A program made the translations under genes and the position numbers. A model generated the notes under the pieces. The model was given only the letters and a program-made list of their open reading frames with translations. It had not been told where the DNA came from and ran no database searches. From Moorella sp. Hama-1 (GTDB lineage: Bacteria > Bacillota > DSM-521 > Neomoorellales > Neomoorellaceae), in NCBI RefSeq assembly GCF_023734095.1, contig NZ_AP024620.1, positions 740,501-804,500 on the forward strand: a stretch of 64,000 nt of DNA. Direction: 5' to 3'. Every line of letters begins with the position of its first letter. Within the stretch, counting starts at the first letter, position 1. Shown here one piece after another: positions 34,862 through 44,965 of the stretch.

Positions 34862-35957
34862 AATTCCCGTTTTAGACCTTACTCCTGAGATTGAAGCCCT
34901 CTGGGACGAGCTGATGGCGGCCATCCAGGGGGTCCTGAAGTCGGGGCAGTTCATCATGGGTCCCAATGTTAAGGCCTTCGAGCAGGAAGTAGCCGCCTAC
35001 CTGGGGGTCAAGCACGCCATCGGGGTGAACTCGGGCACCGACGCCCTGGTTATCGCCCTGCGCGCCGCGGGAATTGATGCGGGGGATGAAGTCATCACCA
35101 CTCCCTTCACCTTTTTTGCCACGGCCGAGGCCATCAGCCAGGTGGGAGCAACTCCGGTGTTTGTCGATATCGACCCCCGGACTTTCAACATTAACCCCGA
35201 GCTTATCGAACCGGCCGTCACCCCGCGCACCAGGGCCATCTTGCCGGTGCACCTATACGGCCAGGCCGCCGACATGGACCCCATAATGGAGCTGGCGGAA
35301 AAGTATAACCTTAAAGTAATCGAGGATACCGCCCAGGCCTTCGGCGGGGAGTACAAGGGGAGGAAACTCGGCACTATCGGCGATGCCGGGTGTTTTTCCT
35401 TTTTCCCTTCTAAGAACCTGGGCGCCTGCGGCGACGGGGGGCTTATAGCCACCAACGACGACGAAATTGCGGATCAAGCCCGCATGCTCCGGGTCCACGG
35501 GGCAAAGAAGAAGTATTACAACGAAGTAATCGGCTATAACTCCCGCCTGGACGAGATCCAGGCGGCAATCTTAAGGGTTAAACTTCCACATATCGACGAG
35601 TGGAATGAAGGGCGGCGAAGAGTATCCCAGGTATACAAAGAGTTGCTGGGTCACCTGGATGGAATTGAGATTCCATATGAGGCTTCGCATTCTAAGCATG
35701 TGTACCACCAGTACACTATCCGTGTGAAGGGCAGAAATAGAGACCAAGTAAGATTACGTCTGTCAGAGTCGGGTATTAGCACGATGCTTTATTATCCTTC
35801 GGCTGTACATAAGCTTCCGGTTTATACACATTTAGGCTACAAACTGCGAGAAGCCGAGAAGGCTGTTAACGAAGTACTATCTCTTCCAATCTGGCCGCAA
35901 ATGGACTTGACGCTGCAGAGACAAATTGTCATAGAATTACGGAGTGTACTTAAATGA
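34845..35957 (+). CDS. wbpE: UDP-3-keto-sugar aminotransferase (WbpE type)
   Basis: About 370 residues of the DegT/DnrJ/EryC1 family. [17 protein letters not shown] and [17 protein letters not shown] start the fold; [20 protein letters not shown] and the PLP lysine in [17 protein letters not shown] follow. It transaminates the 3-keto group of the UDP-uronate using glutamate. GAGGAG precedes a TTG at 34845; an in-frame ATG at 34821 is possible. From about 35.58 kb the gene turns markedly AT-rich with different codon use, although the protein stays intact, which suggests a chimeric gene made by recombination. Confidence 0.9.
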   Translation: MSGLPKIPVLDLTPEIEALWDELMAAIQGVLKSGQFIMGPNVKAFEQEVAAYLGVKHAIGVNSGTDALVIALRAAGIDAGDEVITTPFTFFATAEAISQVGATPVFVDIDPRTFNINPELIEPAVTPRTRAILPVHLYGQAADMDPIMELAEKYNLKVIEDTAQAFGGEYKGRKLGTIGDAGCFSFFPSKNLGACGDGGLIATNDDEIADQARMLRVHGAKKKYYNEVIGYNSRLDEIQAAILRVKLPHIDEWNEGRRRVSQVYKELLGHLDGIEIPYEASHSKHVYHQYTIRVKGRNRDQVRLRLSESGISTMLYYPSAVHKLPVYTHLGYKLREAEKAVNEVLSLPIWPQMDLTLQRQIVIELRSVLK

Positions 35958-37399
35958 TAAGTAGGTTGCCTCGGCTTGGGTGGTTCCTTCCAAAAGATCA
36001 GTTTGCACGCAGCGTCGCACAGATGGTAGGGGGTACTGCTCTGGGACAAGGAGTCGTGATTTTGTCCTCACCGCTCTTGACTCGGCTGTATACACCCGAG
36101 GAATTTGGGCTTCTCGCTGTCTTTAGTTCAATCCTATCTGTTGCACTTGTTTTGGTCTCCTTTCGGTATGAGTACGCTATTCCACTTCCAGTAGAAGATG
36201 ATCAAGCAGCTGATTTGCTTTCCCTATCTGTTCTTTTGGTATTGGGGACTAGCGTCTTGGGGGTAGTGGCTTTTTGGTGGCTATCGGAAGAAATCAGCGT
36301 TTGGACCAGAACACCACAGCTAGCATCATACATATGGTTTCTTCCTATCGGTTTGTTAGGAGGAGGACTATATCAGGCTTTCAATTATTGGATAACTCGA
36401 CAAAAGCTCTTTTCTGTTGTTAGCCGTACGAAAGTTATTCAGGGTTTTGGGCAAGTCCTTATACAACTGATTGCAGGAACGCTTAAATTTGGAGCAACTG
36501 GCCTCTTAACTGGTTTTATAGTAGGGAAGTTTCTGGGAGTTGGTGCTCTGATGCGCCGCTCTTTTCGCGTGACGCACGTGTCTTCTTGGAGTAGGATAAG
36601 AATTGTGGCTAAAAAGTATCGGAGTTTCGCTCTCTACACGGTTGGTGCTGGAGTTGTCAATATGGTCGGCATGTATATTCCTAACATTCAGTTTGCCAGG
36701 TACTTTGACCTTGAGAAGGTAGGGTTTTTTTTTCTAACTCAACGAATATTGACGGTTCCAATGGCATTAATTGGGCAGTCTGTTGCACAGGTTTTTTACC
36801 CGGTGGCTGCCCAAAGCCAATCCGATCTTTCCCAATCTCGGCATTTGATTGAACGTTTGGCTACTGTTCTTCTCTTCATCTCATTTTCGACCTTTTCAGT
36901 TGTGTCCTTACAAGGACCATTTCTATTTGCAAGTGTTTTTGGTCCGGCCTGGCAAGATGCGGGCCATTACGCCCAGTACTTAGCACCATGGTATGTGTGT
37001 TCCTTTATTTCTTCACCGCTTAGTAGCTTCGTCTTAGTGGCTGGTAAACAGCGCTCTGCTTTTTTCATGACTCTATACGAATCGGGTCTACGGTTAGGTT
37101 CGATCTGGCTTGGTAGTAGGTATGGGTCTCCGGAATTAGCCGTTCTGTTATTTAGCGCATCCGGCGTCCTCATTTCTATAGTGTATATTGGCTGGATTCT
37201 GAATCTCACCGGCACTAACCTCATAAGTTGGGTCGGTCAGCTCCGTAATTACTTTTTGGCTGGGATGTTATTAGTTGTAGGGCTCAGTTTCTTAGGTGAA
37301 ATACTTTCTCCGGCCGTTGCCCTAGGTGTCGATATGCTGATTCTAGGTATCTTTAGTATAGTAAACTATATGAGGGTCTGTAGGAATAATTATGTATAG
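35954..37399 (+). CDS. wzx: Wzx-type oligosaccharide flippase
   Basis: 481 residues with about 12 to 14 hydrophobic segments and the start typical of the polysaccharide-synthesis/MOP family ([20 protein letters not shown], then [20 protein letters not shown]). It should move the lipid-linked repeat unit across the membrane. The ATG overlaps the aminotransferase stop by 4 bp. The gene is AT-rich like the rest of the cassette that it opens. Confidence 0.87.
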   Translation: MISRLPRLGWFLPKDQFARSVAQMVGGTALGQGVVILSSPLLTRLYTPEEFGLLAVFSSILSVALVLVSFRYEYAIPLPVEDDQAADLLSLSVLLVLGTSVLGVVAFWWLSEEISVWTRTPQLASYIWFLPIGLLGGGLYQAFNYWITRQKLFSVVSRTKVIQGFGQVLIQLIAGTLKFGATGLLTGFIVGKFLGVGALMRRSFRVTHVSSWSRIRIVAKKYRSFALYTVGAGVVNMVGMYIPNIQFARYFDLEKVGFFFLTQRILTVPMALIGQSVAQVFYPVAAQSQSDLSQSRHLIERLATVLLFISFSTFSVVSLQGPFLFASVFGPAWQDAGHYAQYLAPWYVCSFISSPLSSFVLVAGKQRSAFFMTLYESGLRLGSIWLGSRYGSPELAVLLFSASGVLISIVYIGWILNLTGTNLISWVGQLRNYFLAGMLLVVGLSFLGEILSPAVALGVDMLILGIFSIVNYMRVCRNNYV

Positions 37400-37423
37400 G
37401 TTAGAGAATTGAAGGTGGGGGAA

Positions 37424-37559
37424 ATGGTCAGTTGGATGTATCTATTGTCTACTACTTTAACCTTTGGTTACTTACCTCTGGTTCGCCTCAGGTGGAGAGA
37501 TAACCAGTTATTGTGGGTAAGCATAACGGGCATTGTAGTTTTGAATTTTTGGGTCCCAC
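37424..37559 (+). pseudogene. 5' part of a Wzy-like polymerase, cut by the IS
   Basis: 45 codons starting MVSWMYLLSTTLTFGYLPLV, ending ...VVLNFWVP at the IS boundary. AAGGTG precedes the ATG at 37424. The frame after the insertion (39498 on) continues in phase once one copy of the 8-bp target duplication GGTCCCAC is removed: WVP joins LSLESLGQLDYF. The hydrophobic start fits the first membrane segments of an O-antigen polymerase. Confidence 0.8.
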
Positions 37560-39497
37560 CCGAGTTCGACAGTCCGAGGGCACATAAAAGTGCCTCAAAT
37601 GTAGGCGCCAGAAGGCTTTTCGGTTCGTTCTGTGAAACATACCGTGTAACTACATCGCCTGGCGTGGGTCCAGCTTGAAGAAGCGCGGGGGCTCTTCCAC
37701 GCCCAGGGCGGAAAGGATCTGCCGCTGGAAGGTGGTGGTTTCGGTACGCTGCCAGACGGTGCCGGCAGGGCCAGCGAAGATGCCAAGGTGCATTCTATTC
37801 AGCTCATCCCTCAGCCGGGGCCAGGTGTAACGCTGGCCCAGCCTTCCTTCCACCCGCGTCTCGGCTACGCGGATGAGCAGGAGGGCCAGCCAGCATAAGA
37901 GGACGTGCGCCTCGATGCGCCGCGAGAGGCGGTGGTAGATAGGCCGCAATTCCAAGGCTTGCTTGAGGGTACGGAAGGCGGCTTCCACTTCCAGGAGTTG
38001 CTTGTAGCCCAGGGCGACGTCCGCGGGACTCAAGGTGTCATCGGAAGTGCGCAGCAGGTACTTGCCATCCAGGCGCTCATCCGCCTTGACCTTGGCCCGG
38101 TCGATCTGTGGCCAGCCTCTCTTGTCGAGCTTTAAGTAGCGGCCGTAGGTGGGGTGGGAGACCAGGCGGCAGACGGCCTTGCCGTGTTCTTTTTTATCCA
38201 GGCGGGCGAGCCCTTGCAGTTCCTGTTCCAGTTCTTTGAGCATCCGTTCCCGCTGTTCCCGGTCCCTGGCTTCTTCGTAAGGGTTGCGGACCAGGATATA
38301 ACGCTTTCTGGCTTCCCCGTCGCCGACGATGATCTCTTTAACTTCCACGTTATCCTTGACCTTCTGGTAGCGGCCGGGACGGGAAAGAGCTTCTTCCACA
38401 GACGGTTTGCCAGATTGCATGCGTTCCCCGGCGATGTAATGGCCACCTGCCCGCTGCAGGGTGCGCAGGTTGTCCTCGGAGACGAAGCCCCGGTCCAGGA
38501 CAGTGATTACCCGTCCCAGTTTCCAGCCCACCAGGTCCTTTTTCACCTGGTCGATGCGGGTGACGTCCGCCGTGTTGCCGGGCCAGACCCAGCAGCGGAT
38601 GGGGATGCCTTCCCGGGTGACGGCCAGGCCAATCACTATCTGGGCAAGATCCGGCCGGTGGTCCTTGGAGTGCCCCCGCCGGCGGAGGAAGTACGCGGCG
38701 TCTCCTTCCTCCGGGTCCTCCCCCTCGACTTCGAAATAGGTACTGGTGGTGTCAAAGAACAACAGGTCAACCTCCAGGTTCAAGAGATGGGCCACGGAGA
38801 AGAAGACCTCTTCTTGCAAGGCGTCGCCGGCTTCCATGAGGACGTCCATGGCCCGGTAGAGCTGCTGCACTGCGATGCTTTCCAGACCAGGGATGGCGAC
38901 GTCTCGTTCCACCCATGTCTCCACCGCCAGCTTGCTCTGCGGGTCCAGCGCCCGGTTGGCCGCCATGGCGAAGATGGCCCGCTCTACGGGGGTACGGAAG
39001 GCGCGGTCCTTGATCACCTTCCCGATGGCCCGGTCAATCCCAAGTTCGCACCAGAGAGCATCCAAAACCCAGGCGCCGCCCAGGGGACGACTCTCCTTGA
39101 AAAGGAGTGGAGCATCACCCACCTTGGCCTGCTGCTGCAGCACGTCCTCCGGCCCCAGGAAGCGGTTGATGCTGTCCACCAGCCGGCGCAAGGAATCCTT
39201 GTCTATCTCCTCTTCCCGGCCGAAGGACCAGAGGACCTGCGCCTGGGGCTTACGGGTTTCGGGGTCGCGGAAGTTGTGGGCCAACTGCACATAGCGGACG
39301 ACAGACCCGTCCTTGTTCTTGCGTTGCACGATTCGGATGTACATGCTTACGTTATTCGACGTATATTAGTTAATTCCTGCTATAACATCCAAAATCGTGT
39401 GCCTACGGATTTTTGCATTTTCTCTACTTTTAAGCCCGGAAAGCCTTGATATTGCTAGATCGGGGTCCTGGCATGTGCCTCAAAACTGTCGAACTCC
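37560..39497. mobile_element. IS1634-like insertion sequence
   Basis: The element is 1938 bp long. Its ends carry imperfect inverted repeats: GAGTTCGACAGTCCGAGGGC just inside the left end and GAGTTCGACAGTTTTGAGGC read inward from the right end. Both flanks show the 8-bp direct repeat GGTCCCAC (37552-37559 and 39498-39505). The single transposase gene is on the minus strand. The duplication is perfect, so the insertion is probably recent. It interrupts the Wzy-like polymerase gene. Confidence 0.9.
37650..39344 (-). CDS. IS1634-family DDE transposase
   Basis: 564 residues in one intact frame. The start MYIRIVQRKNKDGSVVRYVQ, the first Asp in LLFFDTTSTYFEVEG, the second Asp in VITVLDRGFVSEDNLRTLQ and the Glu in KQLLEVEAAFRTLKQALELR fit the IS4-superfamily DDE core of IS1634 elements. 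GC-rich composition contrasts with the AT-rich polymerase gene around it. It should mobilise the element by cut-and-paste or related chemistry. Confidence 0.92.
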   Translation of the reverse strand: MYIRIVQRKNKDGSVVRYVQLAHNFRDPETRKPQAQVLWSFGREEEIDKDSLRRLVDSINRFLGPEDVLQQQAKVGDAPLLFKESRPLGGAWVLDALWCELGIDRAIGKVIKDRAFRTPVERAIFAMAANRALDPQSKLAVETWVERDVAIPGLESIAVQQLYRAMDVLMEAGDALQEEVFFSVAHLLNLEVDLLFFDTTSTYFEVEGEDPEEGDAAYFLRRRGHSKDHRPDLAQIVIGLAVTREGIPIRCWVWPGNTADVTRIDQVKKDLVGWKLGRVITVLDRGFVSEDNLRTLQRAGGHYIAGERMQSGKPSVEEALSRPGRYQKVKDNVEVKEIIVGDGEARKRYILVRNPYEEARDREQRERMLKELEQELQGLARLDKKEHGKAVCRLVSHPTYGRYLKLDKRGWPQIDRAKVKADERLDGKYLLRTSDDTLSPADVALGYKQLLEVEAAFRTLKQALELRPIYHRLSRRIEAHVLLCWLALLLIRVAETRVEGRLGQRYTWPRLRDELNRMHLGIFAGPAGTVWQRTETTTFQRQILSALGVEEPPRFFKLDPRQAM

Positions 39498-40677
39498 GGT
39501 CCCACTTAGCCTCGAAAGCCTAGGGCAGCTTGATTATTTTGTTGTAGATGAAATTTTTGTTGATAATGAAGTATTGAAATATCATGGTCTTATCTTAACT
39601 AACTTGACCATTTTATTCGTTATCTTTGGTTACCTGTGGGGCAAAAAAAGGTTTTTCACTAGAGTGACTGATGACTTACAACGAGTTCGCGATCTAGATG
39701 CTCACAGCCTAGGTATAATCGTCGTTCTGGCTAATGTGATGGCTACAATTGGCTTGATGGGTTTGTTGATGATTCCACCCTCCACGAATGATAGGCTAGC
39801 TTATACTGCCGGTTCTGTGTTGTCAAGGTTAACCATCTTCCGCTACCTAAGCTACGGAGTGGTTTTGGCGGTCTACTATTATATTTCAAGAAACATTCGA
39901 ACTGTTTATACACTCTTGAATGCCTTAGCCTTTTTAGGTGTGTACTTGCTAAAACTTGGGGATAGAGCCCCCGCACTGGCGCTAGGGTTGTCCGTTTTCT
40001 TTGCTCTTACTACTAGTCAAAAGAAGGCAAGGTTCAAACTGGTTATCATTATTTGTCTGCTACTTTACGTGGGGATCGCGTGGCAATACGTTCGGTGGCA
40101 CTGGGACTTGGGGGAGGGTTTTAAAAACCTCGCATTTGTGATCATAGAATCTCTGATTTATGGACTGCCATTTTCACTTAGCTATGGTGAGTTAAGTTAT
40201 TTGTATAAGGCTGAGCAGGCTCTACTATTTATCGTCCCAAAGTACTTTGACTATTTATACGGCGCTTCATACCTTCGCCTTTTAATGTTTTTTATCCCAA
40301 GTTCGGTTTTTGGCGGCTTTAAACCGCGTGAAACACAACTGATAATAGCGGAGATGTTCGGTGTTGGTATAACAGGTGCTAGCCGGCCCGCTACATTCAT
40401 AGGGGATGCGTATCTCAACTTAGGCTGGTTTGGGCCGGTTGCTGGAATTCTCTTAGGTTATGTAATTGCTTGCATTCAACGCTTTTTTACCTCAAAAAAT
40501 GGAGTCGGTTTAGCAGTCGCAAGTCTTGGCCCTTACGGCGTAATTGTCTGGTTACGTGGTAGCCTTAACGGAATCACAGTCTGTGCCGTTTGGCTTTTTT
40601 TAATATGGGTGATGGATACTTTGCTTAAGATTGGGGGGCGCCACGGTGGCAAAAGTGCTTATACTATGGCAGAGTGA
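39498..40677 (+). pseudogene. 3' part of a Wzy-like polymerase, after the IS
   Basis: About 390 codons, with about ten membrane segments and a large central loop (ERYY-like region replaced by FSLSYGELSYLYKAEQ). It resembles O-antigen polymerases with the late SRPATFIGDAYLNLGWFGPV motif, which is common in Wzy/oligosaccharide repeat polymerases. Without the IS it would join 37424-37559 to give a protein of roughly 437 residues. The IS probably abolishes polymer synthesis unless translation restarts internally. Confidence 0.8.
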
Positions 40678-41806
40678 TTATCCGTGGGATGTCAGAATAG
40701 ATAAAATGGTGCGCTCGTTAGTGTCACGGCGGAACCGAGTGACAGTGCTGGCTAATAACCTCAAAAATATTCCACGGGAAGAAGAGTATCTGGGTGCCCG
40801 CGTGATGAGGACAGATAGGTACAGATTACCCGTACCAGGTTCGCCGTACTGGATTAGGGCCATTGAACACGCTGTTCGAGTCGAACCTCCTGATGTGATC
40901 ATAGTTCGTGACCTTCCCCTCTTTCACGTGGCTTATTTGGTTGCTAAGAAAAGAGATATTCCGCTCTGGTTCGATATGGTCGAAGACTACCCGGCTTCAT
41001 TCCTTGACGTCCGCCGTTCTTTATTTCAGAAACTTACCATCAAAAACTACTGGTTGAGTCGGCTATACGAACGCTTTGCTGTCCACAGGGCCACCGTGAT
41101 AACGGTTGTGTGTGATGAGTCCAAAGAGAGAGTTGCTAAGTTGGGCGTTCCAGAATCACGGATTGAGGTGCTTGAGAACATGCCTGACCGTTATTTTTTG
41201 AGTTGCTTTACAAAATCTCCTCGCGAACACAAAGAGCTAATATTAGTGTATAGCGGAAATCTGGATACCAAACGGGGACTGTGCACAGTGATTGATGCCC
41301 TCGCGTTACAAGAGCAGCTAAAACCTCATCGAAACATCCGATTAATCATTGCTGGGGGAACAACTGAGCAAATCCAGGAGTTGAGGCAATTTGCCCAAGC
41401 GAAGTTACGTAAGTCAGCTGTAACATTCTTGGGCAAGATTCCTTATCTTAATCTAGCGAATGTCATTTCACAGGCTGATTGGGGAATCGTTCCCCATCTC
41501 CCAACCCTTCACATCAGTTCTACAATGCCTAACAAAATTTATGACTACATGGCTGTAGGGACGCCGGTGATTGTGTCAGACGTGGGCCCATTGCGTCGTG
41601 TTGTAGAAGATACGGGAGCAGGTGTTATCTTCAGGGCTGGCAATGCCAACTCATTCAGTCAAACCTTAACCCGTCTACTAGAAGAACCGCAATTACAAGC
41701 ACAAATGTCAGCTCGAGCATTGGAAGCCTATAAAAAACGATTTAACTGGGAAGCAGAAGAAATCAAGCTATTCCGTATTCTGGAATCGATCAGAGATAGT
41801 TATTAA
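40646..41806 (+). CDS. GT4-family glycosyltransferase
   Basis: About 386 residues in a GT-B fold. The N-terminus VAKVLILWQSDYPWDVRIDK and the C-terminal donor-binding region LILVYSGNLDTKRGL and MPNKIYDYMAVGTPVIVSD are typical of the family. It transfers a sugar from a nucleotide donor to the growing lipid-linked unit. GTG at 40646 has GGGGGG 7 bases upstream and overlaps the end of the polymerase gene. Acceptor and donor are unknown. Confidence 0.87.
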   Translation: MAKVLILWQSDYPWDVRIDKMVRSLVSRRNRVTVLANNLKNIPREEEYLGARVMRTDRYRLPVPGSPYWIRAIEHAVRVEPPDVIIVRDLPLFHVAYLVAKKRDIPLWFDMVEDYPASFLDVRRSLFQKLTIKNYWLSRLYERFAVHRATVITVVCDESKERVAKLGVPESRIEVLENMPDRYFLSCFTKSPREHKELILVYSGNLDTKRGLCTVIDALALQEQLKPHRNIRLIIAGGTTEQIQELRQFAQAKLRKSAVTFLGKIPYLNLANVISQADWGIVPHLPTLHISSTMPNKIYDYMAVGTPVIVSDVGPLRRVVEDTGAGVIFRAGNANSFSQTLTRLLEEPQLQAQMSARALEAYKKRFNWEAEEIKLFRILESIRDSY

Positions 41807-42135
41807 TAGTTTTGGTGAGGTCAAAATATTTTAGTTGTTGTTGCGGACCCAGGCCTATAAGCATGTTTTATTAATAGAGCTTAACCTAGCCGGTGACAAA
41901 ACAAAGAATATGGTGCGGTTTAGATATCCATCAGGCTAAACCTATACAGGACTGGCAACAGCGGGGAATTAATAGAAAAGTGCCTGCTGGATAGAAATGG
42001 GTTTACCCAAAGGAATAGAGCAAACCATTTACTACCCTGAAAATGGCGCGGCAATTAGCAATTTTTTACTTCTGTTAGTACCGCATTAATGGAATGAGTA
42101 TCTTGTTCAATAATAGGTTCGAGGGAGATTCGACG
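41807..42135. other. Non-coding gap in the AT-rich cassette
   Basis: No open frame of note, terminator or promoter is convincing here. The phrase ACTGGCAACAGCGG resembles the GGCAACAGCTG words at 8.6 and 28.5 kb but is too short to call a repeat. It may be decayed coding sequence. Confidence 0.3.
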
Positions 42136-43407
42136 ATGAGGATCTGGTTGGTGAAAACAGGTGAACCGCTTCCCTTGACCGGGAACGAACGACTTTTAAG
42201 GACAGGGATCATTGCTGATGTCTTGCAAAGAAGGGGTCATGAGGTAATCTGGTGGACATCAACCTTTGATCATATAAAGCGTAGTCAGAGAACTTCCTCC
42301 AACTGTATGATAGAAATTGGGCAACGATACCGTATTAAGATGCTTCATTCACCTGGCTATAGGAACTCGATTTCACTATCGCGGATTTGGGATCACTTTA
42401 TCTTAGGTCAGCTCTTTAAGAAAGTCATTGTGCACGAAACACCTCCCGATATAATATTATGTGCTTTACCAACTATAGAATTGGCTAAAACAGCCACTGA
42501 GTATGGGCGTCATCAAGGAATACCAGTAATTCTTGATCTGAGAGATATGTGGCCAGATATATTTCTGGAACCCATTCCAAGAGCACTTGTCCCGCTGGCT
42601 TATATAGCATTACGTCCAATGTTTCATGCAGTGGAAAAAGCCTGTCGGAATGCTACTGCTTTAATCGGGATCACTGATGAGTTTTTGGAGTGGGGGCTAA
42701 AATACGCATGTAGGGAAAAGACAGATCTTGATAGAGTATTTCCACTTGCACACTCGCCAAAACCACCCGACCCTAATGTAGTTGAGTATGGGAAGGCTTT
42801 TTGGATGAAACATGGTATAGGAGAAATAGACAACACTTCTATTATTCTATGCTTTTTCGGCACAATGGGTCATCAGCTTGATATGGAGACAGTGATTGAA
42901 GCTGCAAAAAGGCTCCTTGAAATCCCTGTGAAGATTGTACTTTGCGGCGACGGGGATAGTCTTGAACGTTACAGAAAAATGGCAGATGGGTGTAGTAATC
43001 TTATTTTCCCAGGTTGGGTGGGGGCAGGAGAGATCCGGACTTTAATGAGTCTTGCTTCTGCAGGATTGGCTCCATACAGAAGTAGTCCTAGCTTTATCAG
43101 GAGTATCCCAAACAAGGCCATAGAGTATCTTTCGGCTGGCTTACCCATAGTCACTAGCCTTGATGGCAAACTAAGGACACTTATTGATGAATGCAAGTGT
43201 GGATATTGGTATAGGAATGGGGATGTAGACGGTTTGGTATCTATTGTATTACGAATGTATAAGAATCGGGAAGAACTTAAAGCCCTAAGTGTCAATTCAA
43301 CCCGTGTGTATAATGAACGGTTTAATGCTAGAAAGATATACGGCCAACTTGCAGACTACTTAGAGATAGTAGCTAACGAAGGTAGGAGGTATAGTAAACG
43401 TGGCTAA
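42136..43407 (+). CDS. GT4-family glycosyltransferase (WbuB-like)
   Basis: About 423 residues. MRIWLVKTGEPLPLTGNERL at the start, DLRDMWPDIFLEP in the acceptor domain and IPNKAIEYLSAGLPIVTSLDG in the donor domain match the WbuB-like branch of GT4 enzymes, which act early in O-antigen unit assembly. The ATG at 42136 has GGGAG 9 bases upstream; an ATG 42 bp earlier is in frame but less well placed. It overlaps the sugar transferase by 8 bp. Confidence 0.88.
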   Translation: MRIWLVKTGEPLPLTGNERLLRTGIIADVLQRRGHEVIWWTSTFDHIKRSQRTSSNCMIEIGQRYRIKMLHSPGYRNSISLSRIWDHFILGQLFKKVIVHETPPDIILCALPTIELAKTATEYGRHQGIPVILDLRDMWPDIFLEPIPRALVPLAYIALRPMFHAVEKACRNATALIGITDEFLEWGLKYACREKTDLDRVFPLAHSPKPPDPNVVEYGKAFWMKHGIGEIDNTSIILCFFGTMGHQLDMETVIEAAKRLLEIPVKIVLCGDGDSLERYRKMADGCSNLIFPGWVGAGEIRTLMSLASAGLAPYRSSPSFIRSIPNKAIEYLSAGLPIVTSLDGKLRTLIDECKCGYWYRNGDVDGLVSIVLRMYKNREELKALSVNSTRVYNERFNARKIYGQLADYLEIVANEGRRYSKRG

Positions 43408-44056
43408 GCGTGCCTTCGATATCGCCTTTAGTATTATTGGGTTAATCGTGTTGTTTCCCTTGATGCTATTGATTACGGTATTGATTAAAATCGACTCTCC
43501 TGGTCCTGTTTTCTATCGCGGACTTAGAACAGGCCTCCATGGAAAGCCATTTAGAATGCTTAAGTTTCGTACAATGGTTCCTAATGCCGACCAACTTGGT
43601 GGGCCCTCAACAGGGAAAAACGATCCGAGAATTACGCGTGTAGGCAGGTTTTTGCGGCGATACAAATTGGATGAAATTCCGCAGCTATTTAATGTCTTAA
43701 AAGGTGAAATGAGTATCGTAGGTCCTAGGCCAGAGGTGCCACAGTATACTAAACTATATACAGGTGATGAACTTATAATACTTTCTGTGCGGCCTGGTAT
43801 TACCGATTATTCTTCTATTATGTTTGCGCAATTAGGAGAAGTGTTAGGCGATGATGATCCTGACAGGGTCTATGAGGAAAAGGTTCGCCCAATTAAAAAT
43901 GCCCTAAGGGTTAAGTATGTTAAAGAGTGTTGTTTTTTGGTAGATCTCAAAATTTTATTCATGACCATTCTACGTTTGTTGGGAGTGAAGATATCTGGAA
44001 TACACCTACCTACCCAATACCGATCTCAGGATTTCAAGACTGGTGCTCGGATGTGA
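43400..44056 (+). CDS. Initiating undecaprenyl-phosphate sugar phosphotransferase
   Basis: 218 residues, the short PglC-like form of the polyprenyl phosphosugar transferases. One N-terminal membrane segment (AFSIIGLIVLFPLMLLITVL) is followed by KIDSPGPVFYRGLRTG, FRMLKFRTMVPNAD, DPRITRVGRFLRRYKLDEIP and MSIVGPRPE, which hold the catalytic Asp-Glu dyad. It starts the repeat unit on undecaprenyl phosphate at the inner face of the membrane. The GTG start overlaps the previous gene. Confidence 0.92.
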   Translation: MAKRAFDIAFSIIGLIVLFPLMLLITVLIKIDSPGPVFYRGLRTGLHGKPFRMLKFRTMVPNADQLGGPSTGKNDPRITRVGRFLRRYKLDEIPQLFNVLKGEMSIVGPRPEVPQYTKLYTGDELIILSVRPGITDYSSIMFAQLGEVLGDDDPDRVYEEKVRPIKNALRVKYVKECCFLVDLKILFMTILRLLGVKISGIHLPTQYRSQDFKTGARM

Positions 44057-44939
44057 AATATTAGGCGGTAGAGACTGGGGTAAGATTGACGAACATCTGG
44101 CATCCAATGCTGTCTTAAGAGCTCTTGACTATGGAGTAAATACCTTTGATACGGCGGATGTTTACGGCCTTGGTCGCAGCGAGCAGGAATTGTCAAGAAT
44201 TCTTGGTGTACGCCGCCACGATGTAGTGATCATTACAAAATGCGGAGTTAGGTGGGCGGAAAATCCTGCTGGTGAAAGAGCTAAGACGTGGTATGACAGC
44301 AGTCCAGAGTATGTGGTGAGGTCTATCGAAAATAGCCTCCGGAGACTAAGGATCGAATGTATTCCATTATATCTGGTTCACTGGCCAGATCCAAATACTC
44401 CAATTGATATGACTCTTGATGCTCTCGTAAGATGCCAAGAAGCTGGTAAAATAAGATATTTTGGGTTATCAAACTTTCCGGGTGTGAAGGTAATGGAAGC
44501 TAATAGGATTTGTAAACTAGGTGCAATTGAGATATTGTATAACCTTGTTAACCGCGAATGTGAAACAGATGTGCTGCCAATCGCGCAAGCTCTTGGCCTT
44601 GGGGTGCTGGCTTATGGAGCCCTTGCTCAGGGTCTATTAACGGGGAAATATACAAGAACGTCGGTGTTTGATCAAACTGACCGTCGTCACCGTCTTTGGC
44701 ATTTCAGTCCAGAAGCATGGCCTGTCAACCAAAGGTTACTGAAACGCCTCAGCAGGGTCGCTGCTTCTTACGGCAAGACTCTTGCCCAAATAGCAATACG
44801 ATGGGTATTGGATCAGCCCGGAGTTACAGCTGCTATAGTTGGAGCAAAATCTCCAGAGCAGGTTGATGCGAACGTTGGAGCTTTACATTGGAGCCTTTCT
44901 GAAGACGAAAGACAGTTTCTCGCAAATGACCACATTTAA
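43995..44939 (+). CDS. Aldo/keto reductase with probable CTG start
   Basis: About 314 residues. The catalytic tetrad is visible as DTADVYG (Asp, Tyr), ITKCG (Lys) and LVHWPDPN (His); the NADPH site is near AIVGAKSPEQV. The first GTG (44043) would cut off the first beta strand. Reading upstream in the same frame gives the normal family start EYTYLPNTDLRISRLVLGCE, and the only suitable codon there is CTG at 43995, 9 bases after GGGAG. In this cluster it may reduce a keto-sugar or a keto-acid-derived side group. Confidence 0.82.
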   Translation: MEYTYLPNTDLRISRLVLGCEILGGRDWGKIDEHLASNAVLRALDYGVNTFDTADVYGLGRSEQELSRILGVRRHDVVIITKCGVRWAENPAGERAKTWYDSSPEYVVRSIENSLRRLRIECIPLYLVHWPDPNTPIDMTLDALVRCQEAGKIRYFGLSNFPGVKVMEANRICKLGAIEILYNLVNRECETDVLPIAQALGLGVLAYGALAQGLLTGKYTRTSVFDQTDRRHRLWHFSPEAWPVNQRLLKRLSRVAASYGKTLAQIAIRWVLDQPGVTAAIVGAKSPEQVDANVGALHWSLSEDERQFLANDHI

Positions 44940-44965
44940 CTTAGTAGTACAGGGGATGATTGCAT

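Noticed and set aside
38154-39449. Long + strand frame (431 codons) opposite the transposase
   Set aside because: It is the reverse-strand shadow of the GC-rich transposase gene; the minus-strand protein has the DDE motifs.
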